A stretch of 8,983 bases of DNA from an uncultured Clostridia bacterium. Lineage in GTDB: Bacteria > Bacillota > Clostridia > Oscillospirales > Oscillospiraceae. Shown in pieces: positions 1-6,254 of this stretch (positions within the stretch are counted from its first letter, which is position 1; each line of letters opens with the position of its first letter). The stretch spans positions 1-8,983 of the forward strand of contig CAMEMX010000057.1 in NCBI GenBank assembly GCA_945927915.1, written 5' to 3'. Under the pieces are notes generated by a model. It was not told the origin of the DNA, did no database searches, and saw nothing but the letters and a program-made list of their open reading frames with translations. The translations under genes were made by a program, and so were the position numbers.

Positions 1-294
1 GTGCTGGCGGCTATGCTGGAAGAGGCCGAACGCATCGGGCGCGAGGGCTTCGACACGGCGCTGTTCGAGCGGCTGAAAAAATCCGCCCTCGGCAGACGCA
101 CGAGAGACCTTGACAGCTTTGAAAGTATCTGCTATCGTATCTGTGCATACTGCTTTGACGGGGCGGACTATTTCCGCTTTCCGGAGGCCTATGCCTCCGT
201 CACGCCGGAGGATGTGCTGGAATTTTTACGCGAGACGATCCGCCCCGAGCGTGCGGCAATTTCGATCGTCAGCCCAAAGGAGGAGACAGAATGA
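1..294 (+). CDS. M16 (insulinase-family) zinc peptidase-like protein, C-terminal fragment
   Basis: Only the last 97 residues lie in the window. The frame is open to the left edge, so the GTG at base 1 is probably not the real start. The fragment has the pattern of the C-terminal M16 domain: a helix rich in E/R (residues 5-30, with FDTALFERLKK), then a segment around LGRRTRDLDSFESIC, then an FRFPEAYASVTPEDVLEFL stretch and a closing strand AAISIVSPKE. In Clostridia the M16 protein next to lgt usually belongs to the YfmF/YfmH pair, which in Bacillus is linked to elongation factor P modification; that assignment here is inference. The HxxEH zinc motif would lie in the missing N-terminal half, so catalytic status cannot be judged. 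The stop overlaps the lgt start in an ATGA junction, pointing to translational coupling. Confidence 0.72.
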   Translation: MLAAMLEEAERIGREGFDTALFERLKKSALGRRTRDLDSFESICYRICAYCFDGADYFRFPEAYASVTPEDVLEFLRETIRPERAAISIVSPKEETE

Positions 295-1178
295 TTCTTT
301 CCGATACCTCGCCGATCAGCTTTCCCGGCCTTGGCATTGAGGTCAACCCGAGCGACGGCTTTTTCATCGGCAATTTTGAGATCAAATGGTACGCCGTGGT
401 GATCGCCTTCGGCCTGCTGCTGGCGGTGCTGTACGCGATGCGCCGCTGCAAGGAGTTCGGCCTGACGGCAGACGATATTTACAATATCGTTTTCGTGGGT
501 CTGCCCAGCGCCATCGTCGGCGCCCGTGCCTACTACGTCATTTTTGAATGGAAGCAGTATTTCGGGCCGGGCATCCCGTGGTACAAGTGCCTGATGATCC
601 GCGACGGCGGCCTTGCCATCTACGGTGCGGTGATCGCCGCGCTGCTGGCCGCGACGATCTACTGCATGACGAGCCAAAAACGCAGAGCCAAGCTCCTGCC
701 CTATATGGACATCGGCAGCATCGGCCTGCTGATCGGGCAGGGCATCGGCCGTTGGGGCAATTTCTTCAACCGCGAGGCACATGGCGGCGAGACGACGAAC
801 TTCCTGCGCATGGGCCTGATCGAGCACGGACAGCAGATCTTTGTCCACCCGACCTTCCTGTACGAATCCGTGTGGAACCTCGTCGGTGTTGTGATCCTGC
901 ATTTCGTGTCGAAAAAGCGGAAATTTGACGGCCAGATCATCCTGTGCTACCTCGCGTGGTACGGTCTGGGCAGGGCGTTCATCGAGGGGCTGCGCACGGA
1001 CAGCCTGTACATCGGCCCGTTCCGCGTCAGCCAGCTCCTGGCTGCCGTGACCTGCGTGGTTTCGGCTGCGATCCTGGTTTATGTGCTTGCGTTCCGGCAC
1101 CCCGATCCGCGCAATATGTTGGTCAACCGTGTCGCCGCCGAACAGGAGACGGCAAGCGAGAATACAACGGAAGAATAA
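291..1178 (+). CDS. lgt: Prolipoprotein diacylglyceryl transferase
   Basis: Integral membrane enzyme that transfers the diacylglyceryl group of phosphatidylglycerol to the lipobox cysteine of prelipoproteins, the first step of lipoprotein maturation at the outer face of the cytoplasmic membrane. The 295-aa product has the family signature GQGIGRWGNFFNREAHG at residues 149-165, HPTFLYE at 186-192 and GRAFIEGLRTDS at 227-238, with about seven hydrophobic segments. The GGLAIYGA stretch (106-113) matches the loop that carries His103 in E. coli, here with Tyr. The C-terminal 25 residues are polar and acidic. Length is slightly above the family's usual 260-290. The start at 291 is supported by AAAGGAGG at 276-283, seven bases upstream, and by the ATGA overlap with the preceding peptidase. 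No lipoprotein signal-peptidase gene is adjacent. Confidence 0.97.
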   Translation: MILSDTSPISFPGLGIEVNPSDGFFIGNFEIKWYAVVIAFGLLLAVLYAMRRCKEFGLTADDIYNIVFVGLPSAIVGARAYYVIFEWKQYFGPGIPWYKCLMIRDGGLAIYGAVIAALLAATIYCMTSQKRRAKLLPYMDIGSIGLLIGQGIGRWGNFFNREAHGGETTNFLRMGLIEHGQQIFVHPTFLYESVWNLVGVVILHFVSKKRKFDGQIILCYLAWYGLGRAFIEGLRTDSLYIGPFRVSQLLAAVTCVVSAAILVYVLAFRHPDPRNMLVNRVAAEQETASENTTEE

Positions 1179-1190
1179 GGAGGTAACACG

Positions 1191-1580
1191 ATGGCAACTA
1201 TGGACGACCTGAAGGGCATGGCGACCGGCGCAGCGCAGACTGCCGCGAAAACCGCCAAATATGTCGCGCTGGTATCAAAAAAGCGTCTTGCGATCCTGAC
1301 GGAGCAGGAAAAGATCCGCCGCAACTATACGAAGCTCGGCAAGATCTACTACAAGGACTATGTCACGGATGAGGAGGCGGACAACGCCGAGTATCATCCG
1401 CTGTGCGAGAGCATTTCCGCGTCCTTCCGCCGGATCAACGAGCTGCGCGAGGAGATCGCGGAGGCAAAAGCGGAGTATGCCGCTGCGCCGGACGCGGAGG
1501 AGACGGAGGAGGACTTCGACGTCGTGCCGCTGATCGATGCGCCGGAGGCGGAGGAAGAGGAACCGAAAACCGAAGAATGA
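1191..1580 (+). CDS. Small alpha-helical protein with acidic C-terminal tail, unknown function
   Basis: A 129-aa protein with no signal peptide or membrane span. Residues 8-30 form an Ala/Lys-rich amphipathic helix, residues 30-58 contain KIRRNYTKLGKIYYKDY, and residues 72-97 look like a coiled coil (SFRRINELREEIAEAKAEY). From residue 98 the tail is almost only Asp, Glu, Ala and Pro. The helical part resembles small Clostridial proteins that combine a long helix, a 'YxKLGxxYY' segment and a short coiled coil and often end in a CxxC zinc ribbon. Here no CxxC pair is present and the acidic tail takes its place. That comparison is from memory, so no function is assigned. The ribosome site AAGGAGGT (1177-1184) overlaps the lgt stop, so it is probably co-transcribed with lgt. 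The gene ends three bases before the terminator stem. Confidence 0.85.
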   Translation: MATMDDLKGMATGAAQTAAKTAKYVALVSKKRLAILTEQEKIRRNYTKLGKIYYKDYVTDEEADNAEYHPLCESISASFRRINELREEIAEAKAEYAAAPDAEETEEDFDVVPLIDAPEAEEEEPKTEE

Positions 1581-1582
1581 TT

Positions 1583-1621
1583 CGAAACGCCTGCCGCAAG
1601 CTGCGGCAGGCGTTTCGTTTT
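1583..1621 (+). terminator. Rho-independent terminator of the lgt operon, shared convergent site
   Basis: Perfect 16-bp stem: CGAAACGCCTGCCGCA at 1583-1598, loop AGC, complement at 1602-1617, followed by TTTT (1618-1621). It sits directly after the 1191-1580 gene. Its T-tail runs into the stop codon (1620-1622) of the convergent minus-strand gene. In the minus direction the hairpin is followed by a poorer tail (GAATCATTC), so termination there may be weaker. Confidence 0.9.
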
Positions 1622-2801
1622 ATCCGAGCTGCGCGACCTGACAGAGCAGATCTGCCGCCGCGGCGCGGGTGAGCGGCTGCTCGGGCGCGGAGAGCGTGAC
1701 GCCCGCTTCGCTGAGCGCCTGCACGGACGAGGCGTACCAGACCTCCTGCGCCGGGCGGAAGGCGGCGGAGATCGGAAGCTCCAGCATATTTTGCAGCATC
1801 ACGGCGGCTTCGCGGCCGGTGATGGCGTCATTCGGGCGGAAGACCGCGCCGGCCTCGCTTGCCTCACCGCGGATGATGCCGCGCCGCATAGCTGCGGCAA
1901 GATAGGGCTGCACCCAGGCGGGGGCGGCGTCCGCGTCGGCAAAGCCCGAAACGGTGAGCGCGGGATCGACGGGGACGCCGCGCAGCTTCATCGCCATGAC
2001 GAGGAATTCCGCACGGCTGACCGTCTCATTCGGGCAGAAGCAGAGCGTGCCGCCGATGCTCCTGCCGCTGCCGAGGTCTTCGCTGCACAGCCACACCGCC
2101 TCATACAGATCGGTGCGGCCCTCCATGTCGGCAAAGGTCATGCTCTGCGTGGGCTTGAGGATGCGGATGCTGACGGTCGCGGGCTTGGAGACGTTGCCCG
2201 CGTCGTCGGTCACGGTGAAGGTGAAGCTGTCCTCTCCGACCTTGTTTTTGTCGGGCGTGTAGACGTAGGTGCCGTCTGCGTTGAGCCTGACCGTACCGCG
2301 CTTCGGCGCTTCCACGAGCTGGAAGGTGAGCTGTGCCTCCTCCGGGTCGGAGCCGGTCAGCCTGCCGTCGTTTGCGATGTTTTTATACGTCTCGAATTCG
2401 GCGTTGTTTGCCTTTGGCGTCGCGTTTTTGCCGGACTGGATGCGGATGGTCACCTTGGACGGTTCCCCAAGCGCCGTGTCGCAGATAGGCCGGTAGCAGA
2501 AGTCTGCGTTGCAGCTCTCTGCGCACGCGGGGACGAGGCGCAGACGCTCCAGCGCGTCGACGGGCAGAACGTCGCCTGCGCGAATGGTGCGCTGCCCCAG
2601 CATGACGGAGGCGACCTCCGCCTCGGGGACGGCGCTGACGAAGATGCCGCTGAGACCGGGATAGGCGTCGGCGGAGAAATCCGCCTCGCAGAAGCAGTAT
2701 TCGGCGTTATAGAGCGTCTCGCCGTCTGCGGCGAGGGCGGCGGTGCCGAGCGCCAGCGCGCACAGAACGCCGAGGGCAAGGGTGCGGACGATGGTTTTCA
2801 T
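1620..2801 (-). CDS. Secreted S-layer-homology protein with two Ig/cadherin-like domains
   Basis: A 393-aa exported protein, probably held on the cell wall. Residues 1-24 form a signal peptide (MKTIVRT, then a hydrophobic Leu/Ala core) with a likely cut after ALA at 22-24. Residues 29-121 look like a cadherin/RTX-type beta domain (ADFSADAYPGLSGIFV, then LGQRTIRAGDVLP) with six cysteines (36, 38, 93, 97, 102, 107). Residues 128-215 form a clearer Ig-like domain of the 'DGTYVYTP..VGEDSFTFTVTDDAG' type. Both domains end in a similar strand (VTIRI, VSIRI). SLH-type repeats follow at about 224-275 (PNETVSRAEFLVMAMKL), 287-340 (PNDAITGREAAVMLQNML) and a weaker third to the C-terminus. SLH domains normally bind pyruvylated secondary cell-wall polymer. 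The start is fixed by AGGAGGG at 2809-2815. No catalytic domain is seen. It follows rodA but is separated from it by a terminator. Confidence 0.88.
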   Translation of the reverse strand: MKTIVRTLALGVLCALALGTAALAADGETLYNAEYCFCEADFSADAYPGLSGIFVSAVPEAEVASVMLGQRTIRAGDVLPVDALERLRLVPACAESCNADFCYRPICDTALGEPSKVTIRIQSGKNATPKANNAEFETYKNIANDGRLTGSDPEEAQLTFQLVEAPKRGTVRLNADGTYVYTPDKNKVGEDSFTFTVTDDAGNVSKPATVSIRILKPTQSMTFADMEGRTDLYEAVWLCSEDLGSGRSIGGTLCFCPNETVSRAEFLVMAMKLRGVPVDPALTVSGFADADAAPAWVQPYLAAAMRRGIIRGEASEAGAVFRPNDAITGREAAVMLQNMLELPISAAFRPAQEVWYASSVQALSEAGVTLSAPEQPLTRAAAADLLCQVAQLG

Positions 2802-2815
2802 TTTGGTTCCCTCCT

Positions 2816-2861
2816 GTGAATTTCTTCACGCATAGGATGAACCGAAATTTGCGCGCTATGC
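2816..2861 (-). repeat. Short inverted repeats in the leader of the SLH gene
   Basis: GTGAA-TTTC-TTCAC (2816-2829) is a perfect 5-bp hairpin abutting the ribosome binding site of the SLH gene. GCATAG (2830-2835) and CTATGC (2856-2861) form a second, 20-base-spaced inverted repeat. I see no convincing -35/-10 pair between the rodA terminator and the SLH start, so these could mark an operator or leader structure, or be chance. Confidence 0.25.
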
Positions 2862-2872
2862 AAAAAAGTGGC

Positions 2873-2924
2873 AAAAAAATCGTCCGCCTCCGTTCGCCAT
2901 CCCGAAGGATGCGGACGGAGGCGG
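2873..2924 (-). terminator. Rho-independent terminator of rodA
   Basis: Read on the minus strand, a GC-rich stem with a 10-bp base (CCGCCTCCGT with ACGGAGGCGG), one C/A mismatch, three further pairs, one bulged G and four apical pairs closes on a TTCG tetraloop. It is followed by seven T (plus-strand A-run 2873-2879). It starts ten bases after the rodA stop, a textbook strong terminator that separates rodA from the SLH gene. Confidence 0.93.
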
Positions 2925-2933
2925 CGAATTGAT

Positions 2934-4085
2934 TCAGTACGGACGGATATAATGGGCGCGGATGTCGCGGGCGGGCCGCATCCTGATGCCGGAGACGATG
3001 CCCATCGCCATGAACGAGGTCAAAATCGAGCTGCCGCCATAGCTGATGAAGGGCAGGGCGAGGCCGATGACCGGCAGCAGGCCGAGGCACATACCGACGT
3101 TGATGAGGATCTGGAACAGCAGCATCGAGGCGATGCCGATGCAGATCAGGCGGTTCATATAGTCCGGCGATTTCATGCCGACGTAGAAAATGCGAAGGAT
3201 GATGGCAAGCAGGAGCAGCAGTAAAATGATGCAGCCGATCATACCGAGCTGCTCGCCCACGGTGGAGAAGATGGAGTCCGTGTGCTGCGCGGGCAGCGAA
3301 CCGACAGAGGTCATATTGCCCTGGAACAAGCCCTGCCCGGACAGGCCGCCGTTGCGCAGCGCCTTGAGGTTCTGGTTGGTCTGCCACAGCTCGTCCAAGC
3401 CGCTGGGGTCGATGGACGGGTCGTAAAGCACGAGGATACGGTTTTTCTGGTCTTCGCGCAGGACGGTCTGCCAGAGCGTCGGCGCGGCGACAGCGAGCGC
3501 ACCTGCGCCGCCGAGGAACCACCAGCCGCTCACACCGCCGGCGTACGCCATGGCGAGGAAGATGAACACGAAGATCAGCGCGACGCCCGTGTCGCGGGAG
3601 ATGACAATAATGAGCGCGACGATGAACAGCATATGAGCGGTGAGCGTGCCGACGGAGCGCACGGAGGAGATCCTCGTCTGGTTGACGCTCATCGTTTTGG
3701 CAAGAATAATGATATAGGTGATCTTGCAGACCTCGGCGGGCTGGATGTTGAACGGCAGGAAGGGGAACGACAGCCAGCTCTTGTTGCCCGAGGTACCCTC
3801 GACGCCCCAGACCATCAGCATTCCGATGAACGCCACGTTAAACAGGAACAGGAGCGTCCGCTGACCGGCGAGGATGTCGATGTCGAAGGCGGTCAGCGCG
3901 AAATAGATCACGACGCCCGCGATGAGCGAGCCGGTCTGCACGATGATGTAGCGCGTGCTGCCCTCCCATAAGGTGGCGGCGTAGATCATCACGATGCCGA
4001 AGAGAGAGGCCGCCACGCAAAGCGCCAGAAGCACCATGTCGCCTTTCTTTACGATCTCGGTCAGCTTGCGGACCAGCTTTTTCAT
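2934..4085 (-). CDS. rodA: SEDS-family peptidoglycan glycosyltransferase, RodA type
   Basis: RodA/FtsW/SpoVE proteins polymerise lipid II into glycan strands, together with a class B penicillin-binding protein. This 383-aa product has about ten hydrophobic segments and the family landmarks: NKSWLSF around W104, FNIQPAEVCK (112-121), ISRDTGVAL (162-170), LYDPSIDPSG (220-229), LPAQHTDSIFS (264-274) and PFISYGGSS (345-353). W104 and D270 sit where the proposed active-site Trp and Asp of Bacillus RodA lie. I prefer RodA over FtsW because of the short N-terminus and QPAE context, and because no division genes are nearby; SpoVE/FtsW remains possible. The frame stays open upstream to 4451, but the start at 4085 is chosen because AAGGAGGTG lies seven bases before it and a good promoter lies just upstream. 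An upstream start would overlap tsaE in antisense. Confidence 0.88.
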   Translation of the reverse strand: MKKLVRKLTEIVKKGDMVLLALCVAASLFGIVMIYAATLWEGSTRYIIVQTGSLIAGVVIYFALTAFDIDILAGQRTLLFLFNVAFIGMLMVWGVEGTSGNKSWLSFPFLPFNIQPAEVCKITYIIILAKTMSVNQTRISSVRSVGTLTAHMLFIVALIIVISRDTGVALIFVFIFLAMAYAGGVSGWWFLGGAGALAVAAPTLWQTVLREDQKNRILVLYDPSIDPSGLDELWQTNQNLKALRNGGLSGQGLFQGNMTSVGSLPAQHTDSIFSTVGEQLGMIGCIILLLLLLAIILRIFYVGMKSPDYMNRLICIGIASMLLFQILINVGMCLGLLPVIGLALPFISYGGSSILTSFMAMGIVSGIRMRPARDIRAHYIRPY

Positions 4086-4131
4086 GCGCGCACCTCCTTC
4101 GGTCATGGTCTGCCGTGTTTTCTCCCAAACT

Positions 4132-4160
4132 ATTCTATCATTAAACGGCGAATCTGTAAA
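4132..4160 (-). promoter_or_regulatory. Sigma-70-type promoter of rodA
   Basis: On the minus strand, TTTACA (plus 4155-4160) and TAGAAT (plus 4132-4137) are separated by exactly 17 bases; each box matches 5 of 6 consensus positions. The expected transcription start is near 4125, giving a leader of about 40 bases before the rodA start at 4085. Confidence 0.72.
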
Positions 4161-4175
4161 CCGGAAAAGTTGTTT

Positions 4176-4204
4176 TTGCAAAAAATGTATTTTTGTGGTA
4201 TAAT
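4176..4204 (+). promoter_or_regulatory. Extended -10 promoter of the tsaE-tsaB-upp operon
   Basis: TATAAT at 4199-4204 is a perfect -10 preceded by TG-n (4196-4198), an extended -10. A weaker -35, TTGCAA (4176-4181), is placed 17 bases upstream. The expected start near 4211 gives a very short leader that begins at the ribosome site. The -35 box lies only 15 bases from the -35 of the divergent rodA promoter. Confidence 0.8.
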
Positions 4205-4226
4205 CCGAGCAAAGGAAGTGAAGCGG

Positions 4227-4664
4227 ATGCAATTCATCACGAAAAGCCCGGAGGAGACGGAGCTTCTGGGGCAGAAGCTCGGCGCTGTGCTGCGCGGCGG
4301 CGAGGTGATCGCCTATCGCGGCGACCTCGGCGCGGGAAAGACGGCCTTTACGCGCGGCCTCGCGCGGGGACTGGGCATTTCCATGCGCGTTACCAGCCCG
4401 ACCTACACCATCGTCAACGAATATACCGGCGGACGCCTGCCGCTGTTCCATTTTGATATGTACCGCCTCGGCTCAAGCGACGAGCTGTTCGACATCGGCT
4501 GGGAGGACTATCTGCTGCGCGGCGGCGTCTGCGCGGTGGAGTGGAGCGAGAACGTCGCGGACGCCATGCTGGGCGCCGTCACCGTCAGCATCGAAAAGAC
4601 GGGCGACGCCGAACGGCGCATCACCATCGAAGGAGGGGAAGCCTGTGCGGATCTTAGCCTTTGA
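4227..4664 (+). CDS. tsaE: tRNA N6-threonylcarbamoyladenosine synthesis ATPase TsaE
   Basis: TsaE is the ATPase that cycles the TsaB-TsaD complex during t6A37 formation on ANN-decoding tRNAs. The 145-aa protein has the Walker A motif GDLGAGKT at residues 32-39, SPTYTIVNEY at 57-66, the HFDMYRL motif at 75-81 and VEWSENV at 104-110, all typical of the family, and normal length. The frame is open back to an ATG at 4170. That start is rejected because it lies upstream of the TATAAT box, whereas the ATG at 4227 is preceded by AGGAAG (4213-4218). The 3' end overlaps tsaB by 20 bases. Confidence 0.96.
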   Translation: MQFITKSPEETELLGQKLGAVLRGGEVIAYRGDLGAGKTAFTRGLARGLGISMRVTSPTYTIVNEYTGGRLPLFHFDMYRLGSSDELFDIGWEDYLLRGGVCAVEWSENVADAMLGAVTVSIEKTGDAERRITIEGGEACADLSL

Positions 4665-5361
4665 GACGTCGGCCAAGGCGGCCTCGGCTGCGCTTTTGGA
4701 GGACGACCGCCTGCTCGGCGAGAGCTATCTGAACTGCGGCCAGACCCACAGCCGGACGCTGATGAAGCTGGCGCAGGAGCTGCTGTGCGCGTGCGATCTG
4801 ACCGCGCAGGACGTCGACGCGGTCGCCTGCGCCGCCGGACCGGGCAGCTTTACGGGCGTGCGCATCGGCGTGGCGGCGGCAAAGGGCTTCGCCTGGGGAC
4901 GCGATCTGCCCTGCGTCGGCGTGTCCACGCTGGAGGCGATGGCGCAGCAGGCGCGGCTGTTTGAGGGCGTGGTCTGCTGCGCGATGGACGCCCGCCGGGC
5001 GCAGGTCTACTGCGCGCTCTTTTCCTGCGAGGGCGGCGTGCTGACGCGGCTGACGGATGACAGCGCAATTTCGCTGGAGGAATTGGCGCAAATGCTGAAA
5101 AATGAGAAAAAACCAAAAATAATGGTTGGCGACGGGGCGCAGTTGTGCTATAATACCTTCGGCAAACTTGTATCCGGCTGCATTCTTGCGCCGGAACACA
5201 TCAGAATGCAGCGCGCATCGGGCGTGGCGCTTGCCGCGCGCCGCCTGCTCCTGAACGGTGGGAGCTTTGACGGCGCGACGCTTCAGCCGAACTATCTGCG
5301 GCTTTCGCAGGCCGAGCGCGAGCGCAACGAGCGTCTGCAACGGAGCAAAGGAGAAGCATAA
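4645..5361 (+). CDS. tsaB: tRNA threonylcarbamoyladenosine complex scaffold protein TsaB
   Basis: TsaB is the inactive ASKHA-fold partner that dimerises with TsaD and binds TsaE in t6A synthesis. The 238-aa product begins [10 protein letters not shown], has QTHSRTLM at 33-40 and the family signature [11 protein letters not shown] at 65-75, and ends with the conserved [11 protein letters not shown] region followed by a charged tail. The GTG start at 4645 is chosen because AGGAGG (4631-4636) lies eight bases before it and the protein begins with the canonical first strand. Upstream in-frame sequence belongs to tsaE read in another frame. It overlaps tsaE by 20 bases and upp by one base (TAATG). 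The usual downstream partners rimI and tsaD are not here. A local AT-rich, Lys-rich patch (5093-5125) precedes a promoter-like element. Confidence 0.96.
   Translation: MRILAFETSAKAASAALLEDDRLLGESYLNCGQTHSRTLMKLAQELLCACDLTAQDVDAVACAAGPGSFTGVRIGVAAAKGFAWGRDLPCVGVSTLEAMAQQARLFEGVVCCAMDARRAQVYCALFSCEGGVLTRLTDDSAISLEELAQMLKNEKKPKIMVGDGAQLCYNTFGKLVSGCILAPEHIRMQRASGVALAARRLLLNGGSFDGATLQPNYLRLSQAERERNERLQRSKGEA
5126..5154 (+). promoter_or_regulatory. Candidate internal promoter in tsaB, reading towards upp
   Basis: TTGGCG (5126-5131) and a perfect TATAAT (5149-5154) with a 17-base spacer and a TG-n extended -10 (5146-5148) lie inside tsaB. An A-rich run at 5093-5125, unlike the surrounding GC-rich coding sequence, could act as an UP element. 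Transcripts would start near 5161, 200 bases before upp. Confidence 0.45.
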
Positions 5362-5993
5362 TGGGAAAAGTACAGATTTTGGACCACCCCCTGCTTCAGC
5401 ACAAGCTGTCGATCCTCCGCGACAAGAACACGGGCGTTAAGGAGTTCCGTGAGATCGTCGGTGAGATCGCCGCGCTCATGTGCTATGAGGCAACGCGCAA
5501 CCTCCCCACGCAGGAAATCGAGATCGAAACGCCGGTCGCCCCGGCAAAGGTCAGAGTGCTCTCGGGCAAGAAGCTGGCCATCGTGCCCATCCTCCGTGCC
5601 GGCCTCGGCATGGTCGACACCATGATCTCCCTGATCCCCTCGGCAAAGGTCGGCCACATCGGCCTGTTCCGCGACCCGGAGACGCATGAGCCGGTTCAGT
5701 ACTACTGCAAGATGCCGCCGGACATCTCCGAACGGCAGGTCTTTATCGTGGATCCCATGCTCGCAACGGGCGGCAGCGCCATCGCCGCCATCGACATCCT
5801 CAAGCGCGAGTACGGCTGCAAATCCATCACGCTGATGGACATCATCGCCGCGCCGGAGGGCATCAAGGCCGTTTCGGAAGCCCACCCCGACATTGACATC
5901 ATCATCACCGCCGTGGACGAAAAGCTCAATGAGCACGCCTATATCGTCCCCGGCCTCGGCGACTGCGGCGACCGCATCTTCGGCACGAAATAA
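5361..5993 (+). CDS. upp: Uracil phosphoribosyltransferase
   Basis: Cytosolic salvage enzyme that makes UMP from uracil and phosphoribosyl diphosphate. The 210-aa length is standard. Visible landmarks are PILRAGLGM (76-84), the PRPP-binding motif [11 protein letters not shown] (130-140) and the uracil-binding C-terminal segment [12 protein letters not shown] (194-205). The ATG overlaps the tsaB stop by one base (TAATG) and has AAGGAG at 5348-5353, so it can be translated by coupling with tsaB; it may also be transcribed from the candidate promoter inside tsaB. No uracil permease or pyrimidine attenuator is visible next to it. A terminator follows 12 bases after the stop. Confidence 0.98.
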   Translation: MGKVQILDHPLLQHKLSILRDKNTGVKEFREIVGEIAALMCYEATRNLPTQEIEIETPVAPAKVRVLSGKKLAIVPILRAGLGMVDTMISLIPSAKVGHIGLFRDPETHEPVQYYCKMPPDISERQVFIVDPMLATGGSAIAAIDILKREYGCKSITLMDIIAAPEGIKAVSEAHPDIDIIITAVDEKLNEHAYIVPGLGDCGDRIFGTK

Positions 5994-6004
5994 TCACAAT
6001 AACC

Positions 6005-6044
6005 AAGCCGGGCTGACCGTGTTTTTCGGTCTGCCCGGCTTTTT
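6005..6044 (+). terminator. Rho-independent terminator of the tsaE-tsaB-upp operon
   Basis: Arms 6005-6019 and 6027-6041 pair as nine bases (AAGCCGGGC with GCCCGGCTT), one T/T mismatch and five further pairs, with a seven-base T-rich loop. A run of five T (6040-6044) follows. The T-run reaches the stop codon of the convergent HTH pseudogene. In the minus direction the tail is not T-rich, so it is mainly a plus-strand terminator. Confidence 0.9.
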
Positions 6045-6252
6045 CAGGCTTTTTCGTCCGGGATGTATTCTGCAATGTCTGCAAGGGAGCAGTCCAGCGC
6101 CTCGCACAGCTTGCTTAACGTTTTCGTCTCGGTGTTGTCGTTGGCCGCAGGCGGCGGATGGTCTTGCTGTCGATGCCCGCGCGTTCGCGCAGCACATAGG
6201 TGGAAATCCCCTTTTCCCGCATGACGCCCCAGAGCCTATCGAAACATATCAT
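6044..6252 (-). pseudogene. Small XRE/Cro-type helix-turn-helix regulator, frameshifted
   Basis: From the ATG at 6252 the frame reads MICFDRLWGVMREKGISTYV and on to DSKTIRRLR, then leaves the family pattern and stops at 6115 after 45 codons. In the -1 frame the protein resumes exactly where expected: ANDNTETKTLSKLCEALDC, then SLADIAEYIPDEKA and TGA at 6044. Adding one base at the CGG/GCC junction (plus strand near 6145-6146, for example GG restored to GGG) gives a 69-aa product with the length and spacing of small XRE regulators ('GIS..L....I...T..RL..N.NVTT.TL.KLC..L.C...DI.EY'). The start lies two bases after the antiporter stop, so it is the last gene of that operon. I call it a pseudogene, but a sequencing or assembly error is equally possible. 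No slippery heptamer for programmed frameshifting is evident. Confidence 0.82.
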
Positions 6253-6254
6253 GG

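Noticed and set aside
189..1100. Open frame of 303 codons on the minus strand
   Set aside because: Antisense to lgt, whose family motifs are unmistakable; the minus frame has no domain pattern.
1791..2819. Open frame of 342 codons on the plus strand
   Set aside because: Antisense to the SLH gene, which has a signal peptide, recognisable domains and a ribosome site; the plus frame shows only Gly/Ala/Asp-rich low-complexity sequence.
4170..4226. Upstream ATG for tsaE
   Set aside because: It lies before the TATAAT box and expected transcription start, and adds residues that are not part of the family's N-terminus.
4086..4451. N-terminal extension of the rodA frame
   Set aside because: It would run antisense through tsaE and across the divergent promoters; the start at 4085 has AAGGAGGTG at ideal spacing.
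6115..6175. Programmed -1 frameshift in the HTH gene
   Set aside because: A -1 slip at CGG would restore the protein, but there is no X-XXY-YYZ slippery heptamer or evident downstream stem; a mutation or a base-calling error is simpler.
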